Assembly (NCBI GenBank): GCA_051453625.1 | Contig: JBOZIK010000001.1 | Coordinates: forward strand, 183,753,922 to 183,788,650 | Direction of reading: 5' to 3' | DNA from: Welwitschia mirabilis | Lineage: Eukaryota > Gnetophyta > Gnetopsida > Welwitschiales | Length of the DNA stretch: 34,729 nt | Part shown: positions 1-11,999 of the stretch, in pieces | Numbering within the stretch: the stretch's first letter is position 1 | Layout: every line of letters starts with the position of its first letter | Position numbers and translations under genes: made by a program | The notes under the pieces: generated by a model | Databases searched by the model: none | What the model saw: only the letters and a program-made list of their open reading frames with translations | What the model was told of the DNA's origin: nothing

Positions 1-939
1 TATATTAATGCATTCATTTCTTTTATGTTAGGCCTTGCTTCCTCTTTCTATTTATTAGACCAACTTGTAAATGGAATAGTGGGTTCAAAGTAACTACATA
101 CAAGATTATCCTAGATATTTAAATCAAGATATTTTAGAAATATTATCATTTTATCTTTTCAAAAATAATAGTTTGACCCATTGAAATAAGGTAGGCTTGA
201 TATTGAATGCCCTTTATTAGCAATAGACCCCATTTAATCACTCAAAGTGGCAAAGCTCTAATAAGAGTAATCTTTTTATGATACCAATTGAAATTCCTAT
301 AGGGAGGATGAATAGGAATAATGATAAATTTTAAATTCAAAAATCTATTTTCAAATGAAATTGATTAGTTTTAAAAATGAAAACTATATCTGAGAAAAAT
401 AGCAAAACAGAAAAATAAATAGCCCATAAGATTTATAGTTGTTTAGCAATGTGCCTACTACACTCTTCAAGAAGAGACAACATTGCTGATGATTTTCTTG
501 CTGATCATTAACCTCTTATATAATAGTGATTATTTTCCAAGCTTATCATCAATGTTTCACACTTAGAGTCTTTTAATGGCTTAGATTTAACCACAAGAGA
601 AAGAAAAGAAATCGAGTTATGCCTCAAGCATGGATGCAATAGTGTAAGGTCTAATTCAAATGATTAAATAGGATATGATCCCTAAGTACACATAAACCAC
701 TAAATATTAGTTTTCATTTACTTTATAGAATCATATATGTATGTGTATATTTATAACCCTAACAAAGAAAGTTTTACCCCTTTTAAAGAGAAGGAAAAAA
801 TAGATATTGAATGGAAATGCTAAATGATGATTCTAAGACATGATAATTTAATATTTCAATCAAATTCATATTTCTAATATGAAATAGCCATTAAAAACCA
901 TCATGCCTTTGCTTAAAGAAGATCATTTTTCTAATGATT
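1..939. other. AT-rich non-coding DNA, possible LTR remnant
   Basis: I find no coding frame here. Around 428-475 the text resembles a stretch often met in plant LTRs (a 'gatttatag..gttt.gcaatgtgcctac' type core), with differences from the usual form that are mostly C-to-T or G-to-A. That resemblance comes from memory and is weak. No paired terminal repeat was located. Confidence 0.25.
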
Positions 940-1320
940 CTAAGAGAGGATGTCTGCCTTTAAAACTGGGGATGTCCTAACTTCCAAGGGGGTAGAAATC
1001 TATCCTCAAAGAAGTGCAGACATCCACACTGCTAGGAGTATGAGGATGTCTATCCTAGAAAGAAGTGGACATTCGCACCTACCATAGGTGTAAACTGAGG
1101 AAAAAGACTAACTAAAGGTAGGACATCTAGGCTATTTGGAGTGAAGATGTCCACACCTAAGAATTACTAGTCATGTTTGCTACAAAAAGAAGGGATGTGT
1201 TCCCTATTTGAGTGGGAAGTTTGGGCCTAAAACTTTTCACATACACATTTTACATATAAGTAGAGGGGACATCCACTCTCTTTTAAGTGGGAACATCTAC
1301 ATGCAAAGGTTAGGTTCTTC
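940..1320. repeat. GC-richer island with repeated GGATGTC/GACATCC motifs
   Basis: Sampled lines here are 43-47% G+C, against roughly a quarter in most neighbouring lines. The heptamer GGATGTC or its complement GACATCC recurs in both orientations (948, 970, 1019, 1044, 1268), with near-copies at 1121 (GGACATC) and 1145 (AGATGTCC). No ORF of note is present. It may be part of an LTR or another repeat of different age from its surroundings. The motif recalls the TCATCC/GGATGA hairpins in the leaders and LTRs at 27-34 kb. Confidence 0.5.
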
Positions 1321-3680
1321 ACATGACTATGATGAATGATATCCATCTTATTGCTTGATTTTTATAAATATTAGCATCATTGAAATCTTATACTTACAGT
1401 TTTCTAGTGAGAAATAGTTCTAAAAAGAATAGACTTTACATTCTAGTTAGCACAAAAGGTTTGGAATTATGAGCTCTTAGAAATGTTTACTAGAAATCCA
1501 AATAGATTATAACTTAAAAATTACAACCTAAAAAGAATAAATCTATATGTTTTTAATTTAATAGAAACAAAAGTAAATAAAACTAAAAAGTTTGCAAAAA
1601 TTTTACATGAAGCACAAAAAAACAAAACACCCAAAGCAAAATATTAGAAGTAAAAGTTAGATTTAAAATTTAGTTTTCATTCTTTTTTAAATCTTAGTTC
1701 AGCTAAAATTATAGGAAGATCATTAGACCTATAATATGAAATATGAAATATGTAGATAAGTTTAAGATTAGAATGAAAAGCTAAACATAACTTAAAGAGT
1801 GGACTATTTTGAGTTTCATTGGAAAAGGATCAGTATCCACTACCGGGAAGAAAAGAAAACACATAAAGAAAAAGGAAAAAAACCAGTTTAAATATCATTA
1901 GAAATGGACTAGTACCTATCACTAGAAAAATAAAAACTAACTAAAAGAAAAAACAAAAAACCCATGAATTCTTAAAAAGCTACTATGCTAATAATCTTGA
2001 TAACACCACCAATTTTTTTTTTTTGTGTAGTAGTAAATCATATTTAATTAGATGAAAACCTAATATCATTCTTTCATAATAATATATTCGATAGCTAAAT
2101 AAGAGAAACAAGATTATTCTAACTTGCAATCATAAAAGAAGACAAAACAAAAATAAAAAGATTAAGATGAAAAGTGATCTTCACTTGACAATATAAGGAA
2201 ATGAAGTACTCCAAAGGTCTAGCAATTCATCCCATACCACCTTTTTCCAATGACTCTTATATGCTTGAAAAATAAACTAAAGTTATGAACGTGCTAAGAC
2301 TTAGTGTAAACAAATAATTTCATCCACCACATGAGTGTTGGCAAGTTATTCAATTCTCATAATACTTCATAATCCTTCATAACGATGAAAAGAATGAATT
2401 AAAATGCATAATATCCATCAAAGGATAATAATTACAAGATCATAAAATTACCTTAAATAACTCACTCAATATGAAAGAATTTGACAATAAAGTAAGATTC
2501 CCTAAAGATTGATAATATTAATTTCTGATGATTAACAATGAAAAAATGAACCTTCTTAAGAACTAGCTTTACATAAAAATTTCTAATACCACATGCATAA
2601 TCATTAACAATGAAAGGTAAATCTAAAAGAGATACATTGCATCAAATGAAGAAAGTTAAATAAGAAAAACTTCTTAACTAGCCTTAAATATTCTACTCAA
2701 ATAAAAATAATTAGAACATCATGACATCCTAGCACTTCAAGTCTTTCCTACATTAAGATAATTAAAAGATTCCTCATAATCAGGGCTTAAGCTCCTTTTA
2801 TAAATGAGGAAAGGCTTGAATAGCATTATCAAAATTGTGTTAGATAAGAAGTTAGTGGGCAGTTATATAAATGGGATTACATTGAATGATTACTTAAGGA
2901 GGAAGTTACAATATTTGGCATGTAGCCATAAATAAGAATTCTTCATCTTCTTAAGAAAACATGGTGATGACATATCATTTGACTACTAATGACATTGCCA
3001 ATAGATGTCATGTCATGTGCCTTTCATGTAATCATCCTTATTATTAGCATGCGTCATTGCGATGTATCATCTTATATTTCCACCATGTGTTGTTAGAATT
3101 AAAGGTTAAATTTTATTTATCATCCAACTAAGCCCAAAAGTTCAAAGTGATGAAATATCAAAAATAATGTAGGAACATGAGTTTTAATCTACTTAAAAGT
3201 CTAGTGGCACCGGTAAGTCTCACTAGTGACACCAATGTTTCATGCTAGAATTTCTTCAAATTTAAAAATGTTCTTTAAAGGGCAATAATAGACTTGCCAA
3301 TATTGGGGAAAAGTTTATAATTTCTTGAAAAAAATAAAAAGGATAGAAAACATTATTTTATAATAAAATAATAAATTTAATATTTCTTCCTATGCTAAAT
3401 TAATCAATTATACTTATTTGTAATGTTAATTTTTACATGTAAATACTTTTATTAAGAAGTTTTTTGTGGCCATAAGACAAATGTCCTTAGGATAGAAGTT
3501 ATTAATTTTTATTAAAAGAATTGTGAGACATTTTTTTAAATCCTATAACATTTTAAATATTTACTTTTCAAGTGTCCCTAACATGATTTCAAGTAGGGCA
3601 GAGTTATATCTTTCTTTTATGAAGGCCTTTCCTTCAATCACATAAAACTTGTAAAGATGATGTGTAGGGAAATTTTATGA
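1321..3680. other. Non-coding AT-rich DNA, nothing identified
   Basis: All frames are heavily interrupted and I recognise no protein family. Apart from an 80-bp tandem repeat (1814-1960) and a T-run near 2011-2025, I see no structure. It could be old LTR or untranslated retroelement sequence. Confidence 0.4.
1814..1960 (+). repeat. Imperfect tandem repeat, about 80-bp unit, two copies
   Basis: Copy 1 (1814-1893) and copy 2 (1894-1960) align from 'tcattggaaa' and 'tcattagaaa' through 'agta(t)cc(a/t)' to an A-rich AAAGAAAAA tail. The copies have diverged by substitutions and small indels. It is non-coding. Confidence 0.5.
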
Positions 3681-4060
3681 ACCTAGAAATAGATGAATCT
3701 TGTAATTTCTTATAAACCATCTCTAAGGATTATAAGAAATCAAAGAAGCTATATAAGCCATCTAAATCACAACCTACTATCAAGGCTACTAGCATTTTTA
3801 GACTTCCCAGTAATTCTAAGGCTAACAATGTATTTTAAGAATTTGAAAACCCTTTTAAGCCTATTATTCTCCAAAATTATTATCTCATTTATCATGTAAA
3901 TATCTGTAAAACCTTATAATTCCCTTTATTTTCATGTTCTAAGATGTAGTAAAGGAGAAAGTGAACACTATAGAAAAACAATGATAAAACCAAAGAGCCA
4001 ATAAATCTTACTCAAATACTTATAACCCTAGATGGAGGAATCATCTAAATGTTTTATAGG
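3681..4060 (+). other. Possible coding remnant of unknown origin
   Basis: A plus-strand frame beginning near 3728 stays open for about 37 codons (Lys/Ser/Pro-rich, starting DYKKSKKLYKPS) and after one TAA continues for about 30 more. It lies upstream of the plus-strand retroelement gag fragment and could be an earlier part of that gag, but I do not recognise the residues. A 68-codon ATG-started ORF in another frame (3693-3899) has no family features and I read it as chance. Confidence 0.2.
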
Positions 4061-4686
4061 NNNNNNNNNNNNNNNNNNNNNNNNNNNNNNNNNNNNNNNN
4101 NNNNNNNNNNNNNNNNNNNNNNNNNNNNNNNNNNNNNNNNNNNNNNNNNNNNNNNNNNNNNNNNNNNNNNNNNNNNNNNNNNNNNNNNNNNNNNNNNNNN
4201 NNNNNNNNNNNNNNNNNNNNNNNNNNNNNNNNNNNNNNNNNNNNNNNNNNNNNNNNNNNNNNNNNNNNNNNNNNNNNNNNNNNNNNNNNNNNNNNNNNNN
4301 NNNNNNNNNNNNNNNNNNNNNNNNNNNNNNNNNNNNNNNNNNNNNNNNNNNNNNNNNNNNNNNNNNNNNNNNNNNNNNNNNNNNNNNNNNNNNNNNNNNN
4401 NNNNNNNNNNNNNNNNNNNNNNNNNNNNNNNNNNNNNNNNNNNNNNNNNNNNNNNNNNNNNNNNNNNNNNNNNNNNNNNNNNNNNNNNNNNNNNNNNNNN
4501 NNNNNNNNNNNNNNNNNNNNNNNNNNNNNNNNNNNNNNNNNNNNNNNNNNNNNNNNNNNNNNNNNNNNNNNNNNNNNNNNNNNNNNNNNNNNNNNNNNNN
4601 NNNNNNNNNNNNNNNNNNNNNNNNNNNNNNNNNNNNNNNNNNNNNNNNNNNNNNNNNNNNNNNNNNNNNNNNNNNNNNNNNNNNNN
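4061..4686. other. Assembly gap (626 N)
   Basis: This is a run of N. The bases just left (4038-4060) and just right (4687-4709) are the same 23-mer with one mismatch (G/T at the fourteenth base). The two contig ends therefore probably overlap or share a repeat, and the drawn gap size may be wrong. Confidence 0.95.
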
Positions 4687-4986
4687 GAATCATCTAAATT
4701 TTTTATAGGGATAAGAAGATCATAATTGGTCCTCTATAGGTCAATGTTAGAATTAATACCACTCTTCATCATCTTATAATTATTGACATTTATCTCTTAA
4801 TAGATAACCCTCTTCATTACATTATTTCAAAGAATTTCTAAAACGTTTTATGGAATCTTAAACCTATATAAATAATAGTTAATAATAGTTTAATCAATAA
4901 ACCTCTTTCAAATTGTAGATACTTAAATAAATGTTTAATGATTAAATCAAACAATTTCTCACATCCTCTTATCATCCAACTAACAT
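4687..4986. other. Unassigned leader to the gag fragment
   Basis: This 300-bp AT-rich stretch lies between the gap and the first recognisable gag residues. It probably holds decayed gag, but no motif can be read. Confidence 0.3.
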
Positions 4987-5480
4987 GTGAATGAAATGCT
5001 TCCCACCTCTTTTGAATTAAAAGTTAGTAGTTATATGATGATTGATGAAGTATATAATACACACATGAAGGAAATCAAGGCAATGAATCTAAGGAGTAAG
5101 AAAGAGATTAACTACACTCTAGAAAAAACCCTAACACATGAGTTTAAAGCACATCATAAGTATAGTAAGGAGAAGAAAGTTAAGGAAGTATTACAAATAA
5201 GAATCCCTTTATATGAAAAGTCCTTATATTTTTCTAAACAAATTAGAAAATATGAAATATGAAAAAAGAAGCAAGAATATCTTGAAGTTTTTAGAAAAGT
5301 CAAAATAAAAATTTCTCTCTTAGAAGCCATCAAGAAAATCCCATCCTATGCTAAATTTCTTAAGGACTTATGCATAGTTAAGAGGGGAATGAATCTAAAG
5401 AGTAGAGATTTTCTATTCCAATGAATAAATGCTATCATTTAAAATTAAATCTCTCAAAAATACAAATATATAGAAATTCT
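4987..5480 (+). pseudogene. gag: gag C-terminal region, Athila-type retroelement
   Basis: A 91-codon open stretch (4987-5262) contains EIKAMNLRSKKEIN, the counterpart of the conserved 'thr-leu-arg-ser-gly-lys' segment at the end of Athila gag. After a stop the same frame goes on with EVFRKVKIKISLLEAIKKIP and then YAKFLKDLC, matching the conserved block just before protease in this lineage. The ATG at 4987 is only where the decayed frame reopens. One stop (TGA at 5260) and further stops after 5420 show that it is dead. Confidence 0.72.
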
Positions 5481-5880
5481 AACCATTTTAATTACCATTA
5501 AGAAGAAAAATACATTAAGCAAGCCTTGTTAGATTTGAGAGCTAGTGTTCATCTTTTACCGAATATCATCTACAAGGAACTTGGATTGAATGATCATAAG
5601 AACATCAAATTCCAACTAAAAATACCTAAAAATTCTATGAATTCACATTTAGGTGTAATAAAAATTTCATCTTTTGGGTGGATAATTATTACTTCCCTAT
5701 GTATTTTATAGTTTTAGAGATGAAAAGTACAATTAATCATACACTCCCTATAATCCTAAGAAGACTTTTTATTACTACCTCAAATGCCTTAATCAAATGT
5801 AGGAATGGTCTTATGAAAATAGATTTTAAAAATATAATTGTTTAATTAAATATATTTCATGCTACAAAACAATCTTTGAA
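5481..5880 (+). pseudogene. Retroviral-type aspartic protease, broken
   Basis: Protease cleaves the Gag-Pol polyprotein. The frame reads KQALLDLRASVHLLP. The active-site Asp is kept, but the Gly of the Asp-x-Gly-Ala/Ser core is Arg, a GGA-to-AGA (G-to-A) change. YKELGLND follows and, after about 65 residues with stops, TSNALIKCRNGLMKIDF, the conserved C-terminal block of Athila protease. It lies directly after the gag remnant as expected. Stops at 5709 and in the last third inactivate it. Confidence 0.75.
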
Positions 5881-6300
5881 CGATGATGGCTTTGAAAACA
5901 ATGAAATGCTGAAAAGTAACTTTCTTAATCTTGAATCATCCTCTTATAAACAAAATTATTTCACTTCTTATTCATTTTTGTAGCATGATTCAATCATAAA
6001 ATTAAATGATAAGTCTTTTATTAAATTAAAACCACTTTTGAGCAATCAAAAGTATGTATTTCTAGGTAAAACTCTAGTTTTTCATTGTTTCTTAGCTCAA
6101 ACTTATTCCCTTTCCACTAGGACATATTGCTAGAATTATTAAAAGCAAGATAGAAAATGCTATGGGTTGGAGAATGCTATAGGTTGGAGTCTTTATAACG
6201 TTAAAATCATATATCCTATTATTATCATGTAGCATCTTTATCTTAATAAAAGTGTTGAATCCATCCTTCAACCTCTAATTTTGGATTCTTATGAGAAACT
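5881..6300 (+). pseudogene. Protease-RT linker and start of reverse transcriptase
   Basis: LKPLLSNQKYVFLGKT (near 6030-6075) and ENAIGWSLYNVKII (near 6170-6212) match the conserved linker and N-terminal RT segment of Athila-type pol. The same segments occur in the minus-strand element at 24.4-24.6 kb. Stops and at least one frameshift occur. The RT palm with its catalytic aspartates, RNase H and the integrase core do not follow; the sequence passes within about 150 bp to an integrase C-terminus. Confidence 0.6.
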
Positions 6301-6359
6301 CTTATAAATGATCATTTTGTATATGATACATCTTTTGATCATTGCTCTTATAATCCTAG

Positions 6360-6600
6360 GTCTATTTGTCTAAAATAAAATGAATCTTACTACAAAAGAT
6401 ATTTCATTTTATTACATGATCTTGGATTACATGTTTTCCTTAAAAAATTTGTTCTAAGATGGTTAGGTTCCTATTTAATATAGCATGAGATACTTAATAG
6501 TGTTCTTCTCATACAAAATCATCTAAATCATTATTTACTAAAAATCACTAATCACCTACCCCTTACACCCTAATATAAATTCATGCTATTGATTGATCAT
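6360..6600 (+). pseudogene. Integrase C-terminal (GPY/F-type) fragment
   Basis: The frame through 6395-6560 reads ILLHDLGLHVFLKKF then LRWLGSYLI, a stop, and HEILNSVLLIQN. This parallels the C-terminal integrase segment of the minus-strand element 1 (LVLLYNTQVYLLHNKL then CLGLYLIEKVHSNGSIKI). The Gly-Pro-Tyr of the family is Gly-Ser-Tyr here. Its position right after the RT start implies a deletion inside pol. Confidence 0.5.
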
Positions 6601-7956
6601 CCACACCTTTAATCTTAGTTTGAGTTTATGGGATCTAATAATCCTTGTTTATGGCCTTTTTTGATAACTCAATAATATTACTAATATTTTTTTTTCAAAT
6701 TTTTAGTAGAGATACTATAAATTCTTTCTATTCAATAAAAAATGATATTTATTTTTAAGTCCTTTATTAAATTTTGTAGTTACTTAAGCTCATCTATGTG
6801 GAAAATCCTAAGAAAAAGATGTTTTTTGTACTTTGGTATAATAACTTGATTTTGAGCATTCAAAGGAATGAAATTACTTGTCTATTAGGCTAATGAGATA
6901 ATGACCCCTCTTATGTTAAAAAATAATTTCTGTAAAATTTCTTGAAATTTCAAGAACTTTGTTTTTGAATCATTACTATTAAGATTAGTTAACTACATTA
7001 AGGTTATGAATGCATGTTAGAAATGAAACTCTAATGATTCATTTATTTCATATTCAACTACATCAAAGTTATAAATGATTGTTATTAATGAAGTACTAAA
7101 TTCATTATGACAAGGAAGAAAGTGCCATTAAACTACATTCTCAATATGTTCAAATGCTTAGATTAATTACTTATGAAGGTATAAGAAATTTAGAATGAAC
7201 TTAAGATGGGACTAGAAAGATATTTTGACATTCTTTTATTAATAATTTAAAAGTTAAAACTCTTTATATTAAATGTTTTAAATGTACTCATTAATACTCT
7301 ACTTTATCTTGGAAATAGATCCATCAAATTAAATTAAAAAAGTCATAAGCTAGTTTTCATCAATCACATTTATTCAAAAGACACATGGATTCATCACTCT
7401 CATTTTCGTCCACCATGTTTCCCCTTTTTTCATTTACCATTTCATGATATAAAATTGATATTTCACCCTATGAGAAAGCACTTCAAAAAGCACACTTGTG
7501 TTTCTTGAAATATGGCCTTGGAATCCAAGACTCAGCTCAAGCCAAATTAATCTTAAATCATCAATGAAATAAAATGATCCAAGGGATAGAATTTTTTTCC
7601 TTAAAAAAATAGGCCTTAAAATCACTTGTTCACCTTAAAAACTATGTTTCCTTGACCTTTATGAGTTTTTCCTACACCTAATAAAAGCATGTTTCTACCT
7701 ATCTTAATTTCTAGAGCCACCTCCATCTCTCACCAATGTCATTGTCTAGTTTCATATACTTATTAGACACTTATTTATATGGCATTTAGTAATATTTTTC
7801 TATTATTTTAATTTTTTGATATGTATGTTTTTATTTTAAAAATTAGCTACTTTTTAATTTATTCATTTTTAGTCTTCATTTCTTACCTCTAATATCATTT
7901 ATTTTTATTCTCTTCTCTTCCTCCATCTTTTCTTTTTCTCCATTCTTTACTTCTAT
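6601..7956 (+). other. Unassigned post-pol stretch
   Basis: No family is certain. A plus-strand frame near 7440-7560 (containing YEKALQKAHLCFLKYGLGI) could be the first part of an env-like ORF, but the resemblance is too weak to assign. A 63-codon minus-strand ORF (7434-7625) lies over it and looks like chance. A pyrimidine-rich run leads into the gap at 7957. Confidence 0.25.
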
Positions 7957-8502
7957 NNNNNNNNNNNNNNNNNNNNNNNNNNNNNNNNNNNNNNNNNNNN
8001 NNNNNNNNNNNNNNNNNNNNNNNNNNNNNNNNNNNNNNNNNNNNNNNNNNNNNNNNNNNNNNNNNNNNNNNNNNNNNNNNNNNNNNNNNNNNNNNNNNNN
8101 NNNNNNNNNNNNNNNNNNNNNNNNNNNNNNNNNNNNNNNNNNNNNNNNNNNNNNNNNNNNNNNNNNNNNNNNNNNNNNNNNNNNNNNNNNNNNNNNNNNN
8201 NNNNNNNNNNNNNNNNNNNNNNNNNNNNNNNNNNNNNNNNNNNNNNNNNNNNNNNNNNNNNNNNNNNNNNNNNNNNNNNNNNNNNNNNNNNNNNNNNNNN
8301 NNNNNNNNNNNNNNNNNNNNNNNNNNNNNNNNNNNNNNNNNNNNNNNNNNNNNNNNNNNNNNNNNNNNNNNNNNNNNNNNNNNNNNNNNNNNNNNNNNNN
8401 NNNNNNNNNNNNNNNNNNNNNNNNNNNNNNNNNNNNNNNNNNNNNNNNNNNNNNNNNNNNNNNNNNNNNNNNNNNNNNNNNNNNNNNNNNNNNNNNNNNN
8501 NN
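7957..8502. other. Assembly gap (546 N)
   Basis: This is a run of N. Unlike the first gap, its flanks show no shared sequence. It falls inside the plus-strand element, just before the env-like ORF. Confidence 0.95.
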
Positions 8503-9250
8503 ATTAAAGAATGCATCTTCACCTCTTTTGTCTCCTTTTATGCACCATTCTACTTAGCAAGCAATAGATCTAGAAATTAGAATCATCTTTTGAAGGAATA
8601 AGGCACCTATTACTACCATAACTAAGTGCTAAATTGTACAAAAATGCCACTATGAATGCAAAAGACTCTTATGTATTTTACTCTTATATTTATGGAAGTT
8701 CCTTTTATTATAACTTTAGAAGATCTAAAGGATATTTTTGGAGTTAGCCATAATGATAGTTTATCGTTTTTGCTTACTAAGATCCTTACTTTTGTTGTTA
8801 AGCTCCAAAGATAAAATATACCCCTAATAAAAATAAAAACCTGTTCTTGTAAATACTTTTATAAGAACTAACCCACCCTCTTTATATTTGTTATTATAAA
8901 ATATTACCTAACTCCCATGTTACAAATTCTTCTAGTAGTCATTTAGACATGATTAGAATAATTCAAGGTAATAAAATTTTTGACATGATCAAATACATTT
9001 TCAAAGCTATATAAAATCATGTAAGCAATAATTAAAATCTATCACTTTCATGTTCGATTTTATGTTTTCTACATATTTCTCTCTCTCAAACCCTTTGATA
9101 TAGTAACTGGGATAGATTCCACATAAAAGTAGTTTCCCTTAAAGAAATCACCCAAGTATAGAAGTTCAAGAATAAAGACTAGATTCCAAGAGGACTCTAA
9201 AAAGAATCATAGGAAGACCCATCTTAAGGTAATTTTCCACATCATGCTTA
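8503..9250 (+). pseudogene. Env-like / plant transposon protein ORF fragment
   Basis: Two adjoining frames give LYKNATMNAKDSYVF..YIYG and, after a one-base shift, VPFIITLEDLKDIFGVSHND. This is the hallmark order of the plant transposon protein domain found after integrase in Athila elements: a 'reFYaN' segment, a short link, then 'isDilgv'. Further residues down to about 9230 stay loosely open, and a basic stretch near 9380-9530 may continue it. The function of this ORF in the family is unknown; it has been called env-like from its position. Frameshifts and stops make this copy dead. Confidence 0.5.
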
Positions 9251-11999
9251 GGCCCCTTCTTCTTCTTATTATCCTCTTATAACTAGAAGAAAGGGTAAAT
9301 TGTCCATTATAGAGAGATCTTATGTATCTTCTAATTTTCCTTCTTATCCTCCTTCTATTCATCATTCTTCTTTCATTTTAAGAGAAAATTTGCTTGAATA
9401 AATGCCAAAATATAAAAAGAATTATATAGAAAAACTTTGAAAAATAATGAAGAGGATATCAAATAAGTTTAAAAAAAATAATTTGAGAAGTAGGATCAAA
9501 TTAGCAAAAACCTTAAGAGAATGGTTTTTCATATAAGACCCATTAGTTATCACATTATTCCCACTTCATTTTTTTTTTAATTTTTCACCTACATTTATTA
9601 CATATAACCACATTATATTTCATCCTTGTTAGTTTACATGTCATACTCTTTGATATAATGATTTGCCAAAAGCAATGAAGTAATTTCTTTTTGTTGCCTT
9701 ACATATTAAAATCATATGTAATTTTTTCCTCATAGATATTTCAATTTCCATTTCATTAACTTTGAGGAAAAAAGCTAAGTTTGATTGGGGCAAGATAATA
9801 TTTCACATAAGATGTTATCTTCCATGTTTTTATCCATTTCATTTAAGTAAAATAAGCCTCACAAATGAGCCAAAATTTTTCAAAACTTTTTGTCATACTT
9901 GAATTCTTTCATTATGCAATTTTTCCATATTATGCAACTTTTATACTAATTTTGCTAAGAAAATAGTGAAACATGAGGTTGAGGGATTTGATAACATATA
10001 AAGATTGACATCTATTTTAAGTAATTAAGGCCATTTTAGCATAGTTATATTATGACTTTCACAATTCTATGGATTGATCTTTATTAATGATATTATATTT
10101 ATAAAAAACTAATATTATGCCTATACCAAATGACTTTTAAGTATCTAATAGACTAATGGAGTAGGGATCAAAAGCTCAGAGGAAGATTTAGTAGAATGTA
10201 GAAACACTGGGAGGAGTTACTAGTAGTGTAGGTCATGTTAGGAATTTTATGCTCATATTCATGTTTCAAAAATATGGGTAAATGCTAAGTTCATTGAGGC
10301 TATTAGTGAGTTAATATGAGGTGGTCAAATTTTACATAAATTCTAAAATTTTAATCCTAATTTTTTGGTTATAAAAGGTAGTTAAACCTTATTTTAAGGT
10401 ATTTTTAACATAGTAACTTTTAATCAATCTATGAATTTAATAGGATCTTTATACATGTCAAGTTTCTAAACATGTTTTCTTAGAGATGAACTAGTCTTTA
10501 AAGTTAGCTTAATATTTCAAGCATGTCTAGAATCTTTAAGTTATGTAGTTTTTTTCTCTATTACTATAATAAAATTTTGAATATTTCTTTAACTTAATTT
10601 CCTAGTTTTAAGTATGCATGTTTTTCATTCTTGTAGTATGTGATATGAATTGAAGTGTGTTAACATTTTCTATATTTTCAAGTAATTCTTTATATATTAA
10701 TCTTAGTCCATATTTGCCATTATTTGATGTTTATAAAATAAGTTACTACTTCTCATGCTTATAAATTTTGCTATAAGAGATAAGATAATCTAAGATCTTC
10801 ACCAACACTTATATGATAAATGAGATTATGTCAACATGCTTTAACTCTGATGGATGTCTAACATGATTTCTTTGAAATAATTATAAAGTAACTTTATTAT
10901 TATTAAGGTTCTTATCAACATTATTATGATTATGTTAGATGTAAAGGGTTATAGCTTATTCCTAGCTAAATCTATTGATTTACAATATGATCTATTTTTA
11001 TCTCTCCTGAAATATACAATCACTCTGTGACTATTAAAGAAGTTAATTTTGTGAAAGCTTTACTTTTTATTTATTGCATATTATTCTTTAGAAAGAATTA
11101 CAATAAGGCTACATTTCAAATAAAAGTCCTAGGTTTCGGTAAAAATTAACTTTATAAGATGTGTATTCCTAGGGAGATTTTGGTTAAATGCCAAAAATAT
11201 ATACAGTGATAATAATTTCCAATAAATTAGTATTATAACTAGACTTGTTCCTATGATACAATGCGAGAAACACTAATTGTTGATGATATCAAATTCCATT
11301 ATAAAGATAAGTTAAGAGAGAAGAAAGATCATATGCAATGATAACAAAATAGACAACTATTTCATTAGCACATGATTAACACTTACATTTTAAAGATTAG
11401 AGATTTTACCCATTAAGAATATTCTCCCTAATTAATTTATTATTAAGATTGTCTTTTATTTGCACTTGAATTTTTACATTTTTTAATCTTTAAATTACTA
11501 TATTAATATATTCTTAAGAATATATGTATGATATTTATAAATAATGTTTATCTATTAATTACTAAAATTATCATTAAAAAGGGCTAACTTTTAATATTTT
11601 ATCAAGAGGACATCCGAGCTACCTATACTTCATTAGAGATAAACTAGCTAAAGATACTAATGCCAACATCTAAATCATTGGCACCACTAGTATTATAGAG
11701 TAAATTGAGTTCCATAAAATATGACAAGCTAGTCAAATACTAAGGTGAGATATTAACCTTATAATCTAGTACTAAACTAGTCTATGAATACTAATAACTA
11801 CAAGTTGATATCTAACTATTCAAAGAGAATTTTTAATAATCATTCGTCAATTGCAAGGAAATATTACAAACTATATTTATTTTAAAAATATTTATAAAAT
11901 CCTAGCCTACCTCAAGGATTAATCATCCATCCTTCATATTTCATCCTTTATTGATGCTAAACCTTGGATTTTATTATTAATAGAGCATTGCTCATCATC
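9251..11999. other. AT-rich non-coding DNA, probable 3' part or LTR of an old element
   Basis: No coding frame is recognised. At 9772-9793 the plus strand reads AAGCTAAGTTTGATTGGGGC, which could be a decayed purine-rich tract of the plus-strand element. Beyond it I see nothing but AT-rich text with short open frames, and no second LTR copy to compare with. Confidence 0.25.

Larger units (their letters stand above)
4987..9250 (+). mobile_element. Decayed Athila-type Ty3/gypsy element, plus strand
   Basis: The order of recognisable pieces is gag C-terminus, protease, RT N-terminus, integrase C-terminus, a long unassigned stretch with an assembly gap, and an env-like plant transposon ORF. The gag-to-RT wording and the extra ORF after pol are typical of the Athila lineage. 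No LTR was found on either side. About 2.3 kb of pol is absent relative to the minus-strand relative at 21.7-24.4 kb. Stops and frameshifts interrupt every domain, so nothing could be expressed intact. Confidence 0.6.

Noticed and set aside
3207-3224. TGGCACCGG as a tRNA-Asp primer-binding site for the plus-strand element
   Set aside because: Only about half of the 18 bases agree and no LTR end precedes it.
4028-4708. Three long ORFs of about 220 codons across the first gap
   Set aside because: They consist of N translated as X; only a few real codons lie at the edges.
7953-8522. 189-codon minus-strand ORF across the second gap
   Set aside because: Almost entirely N; not a gene.
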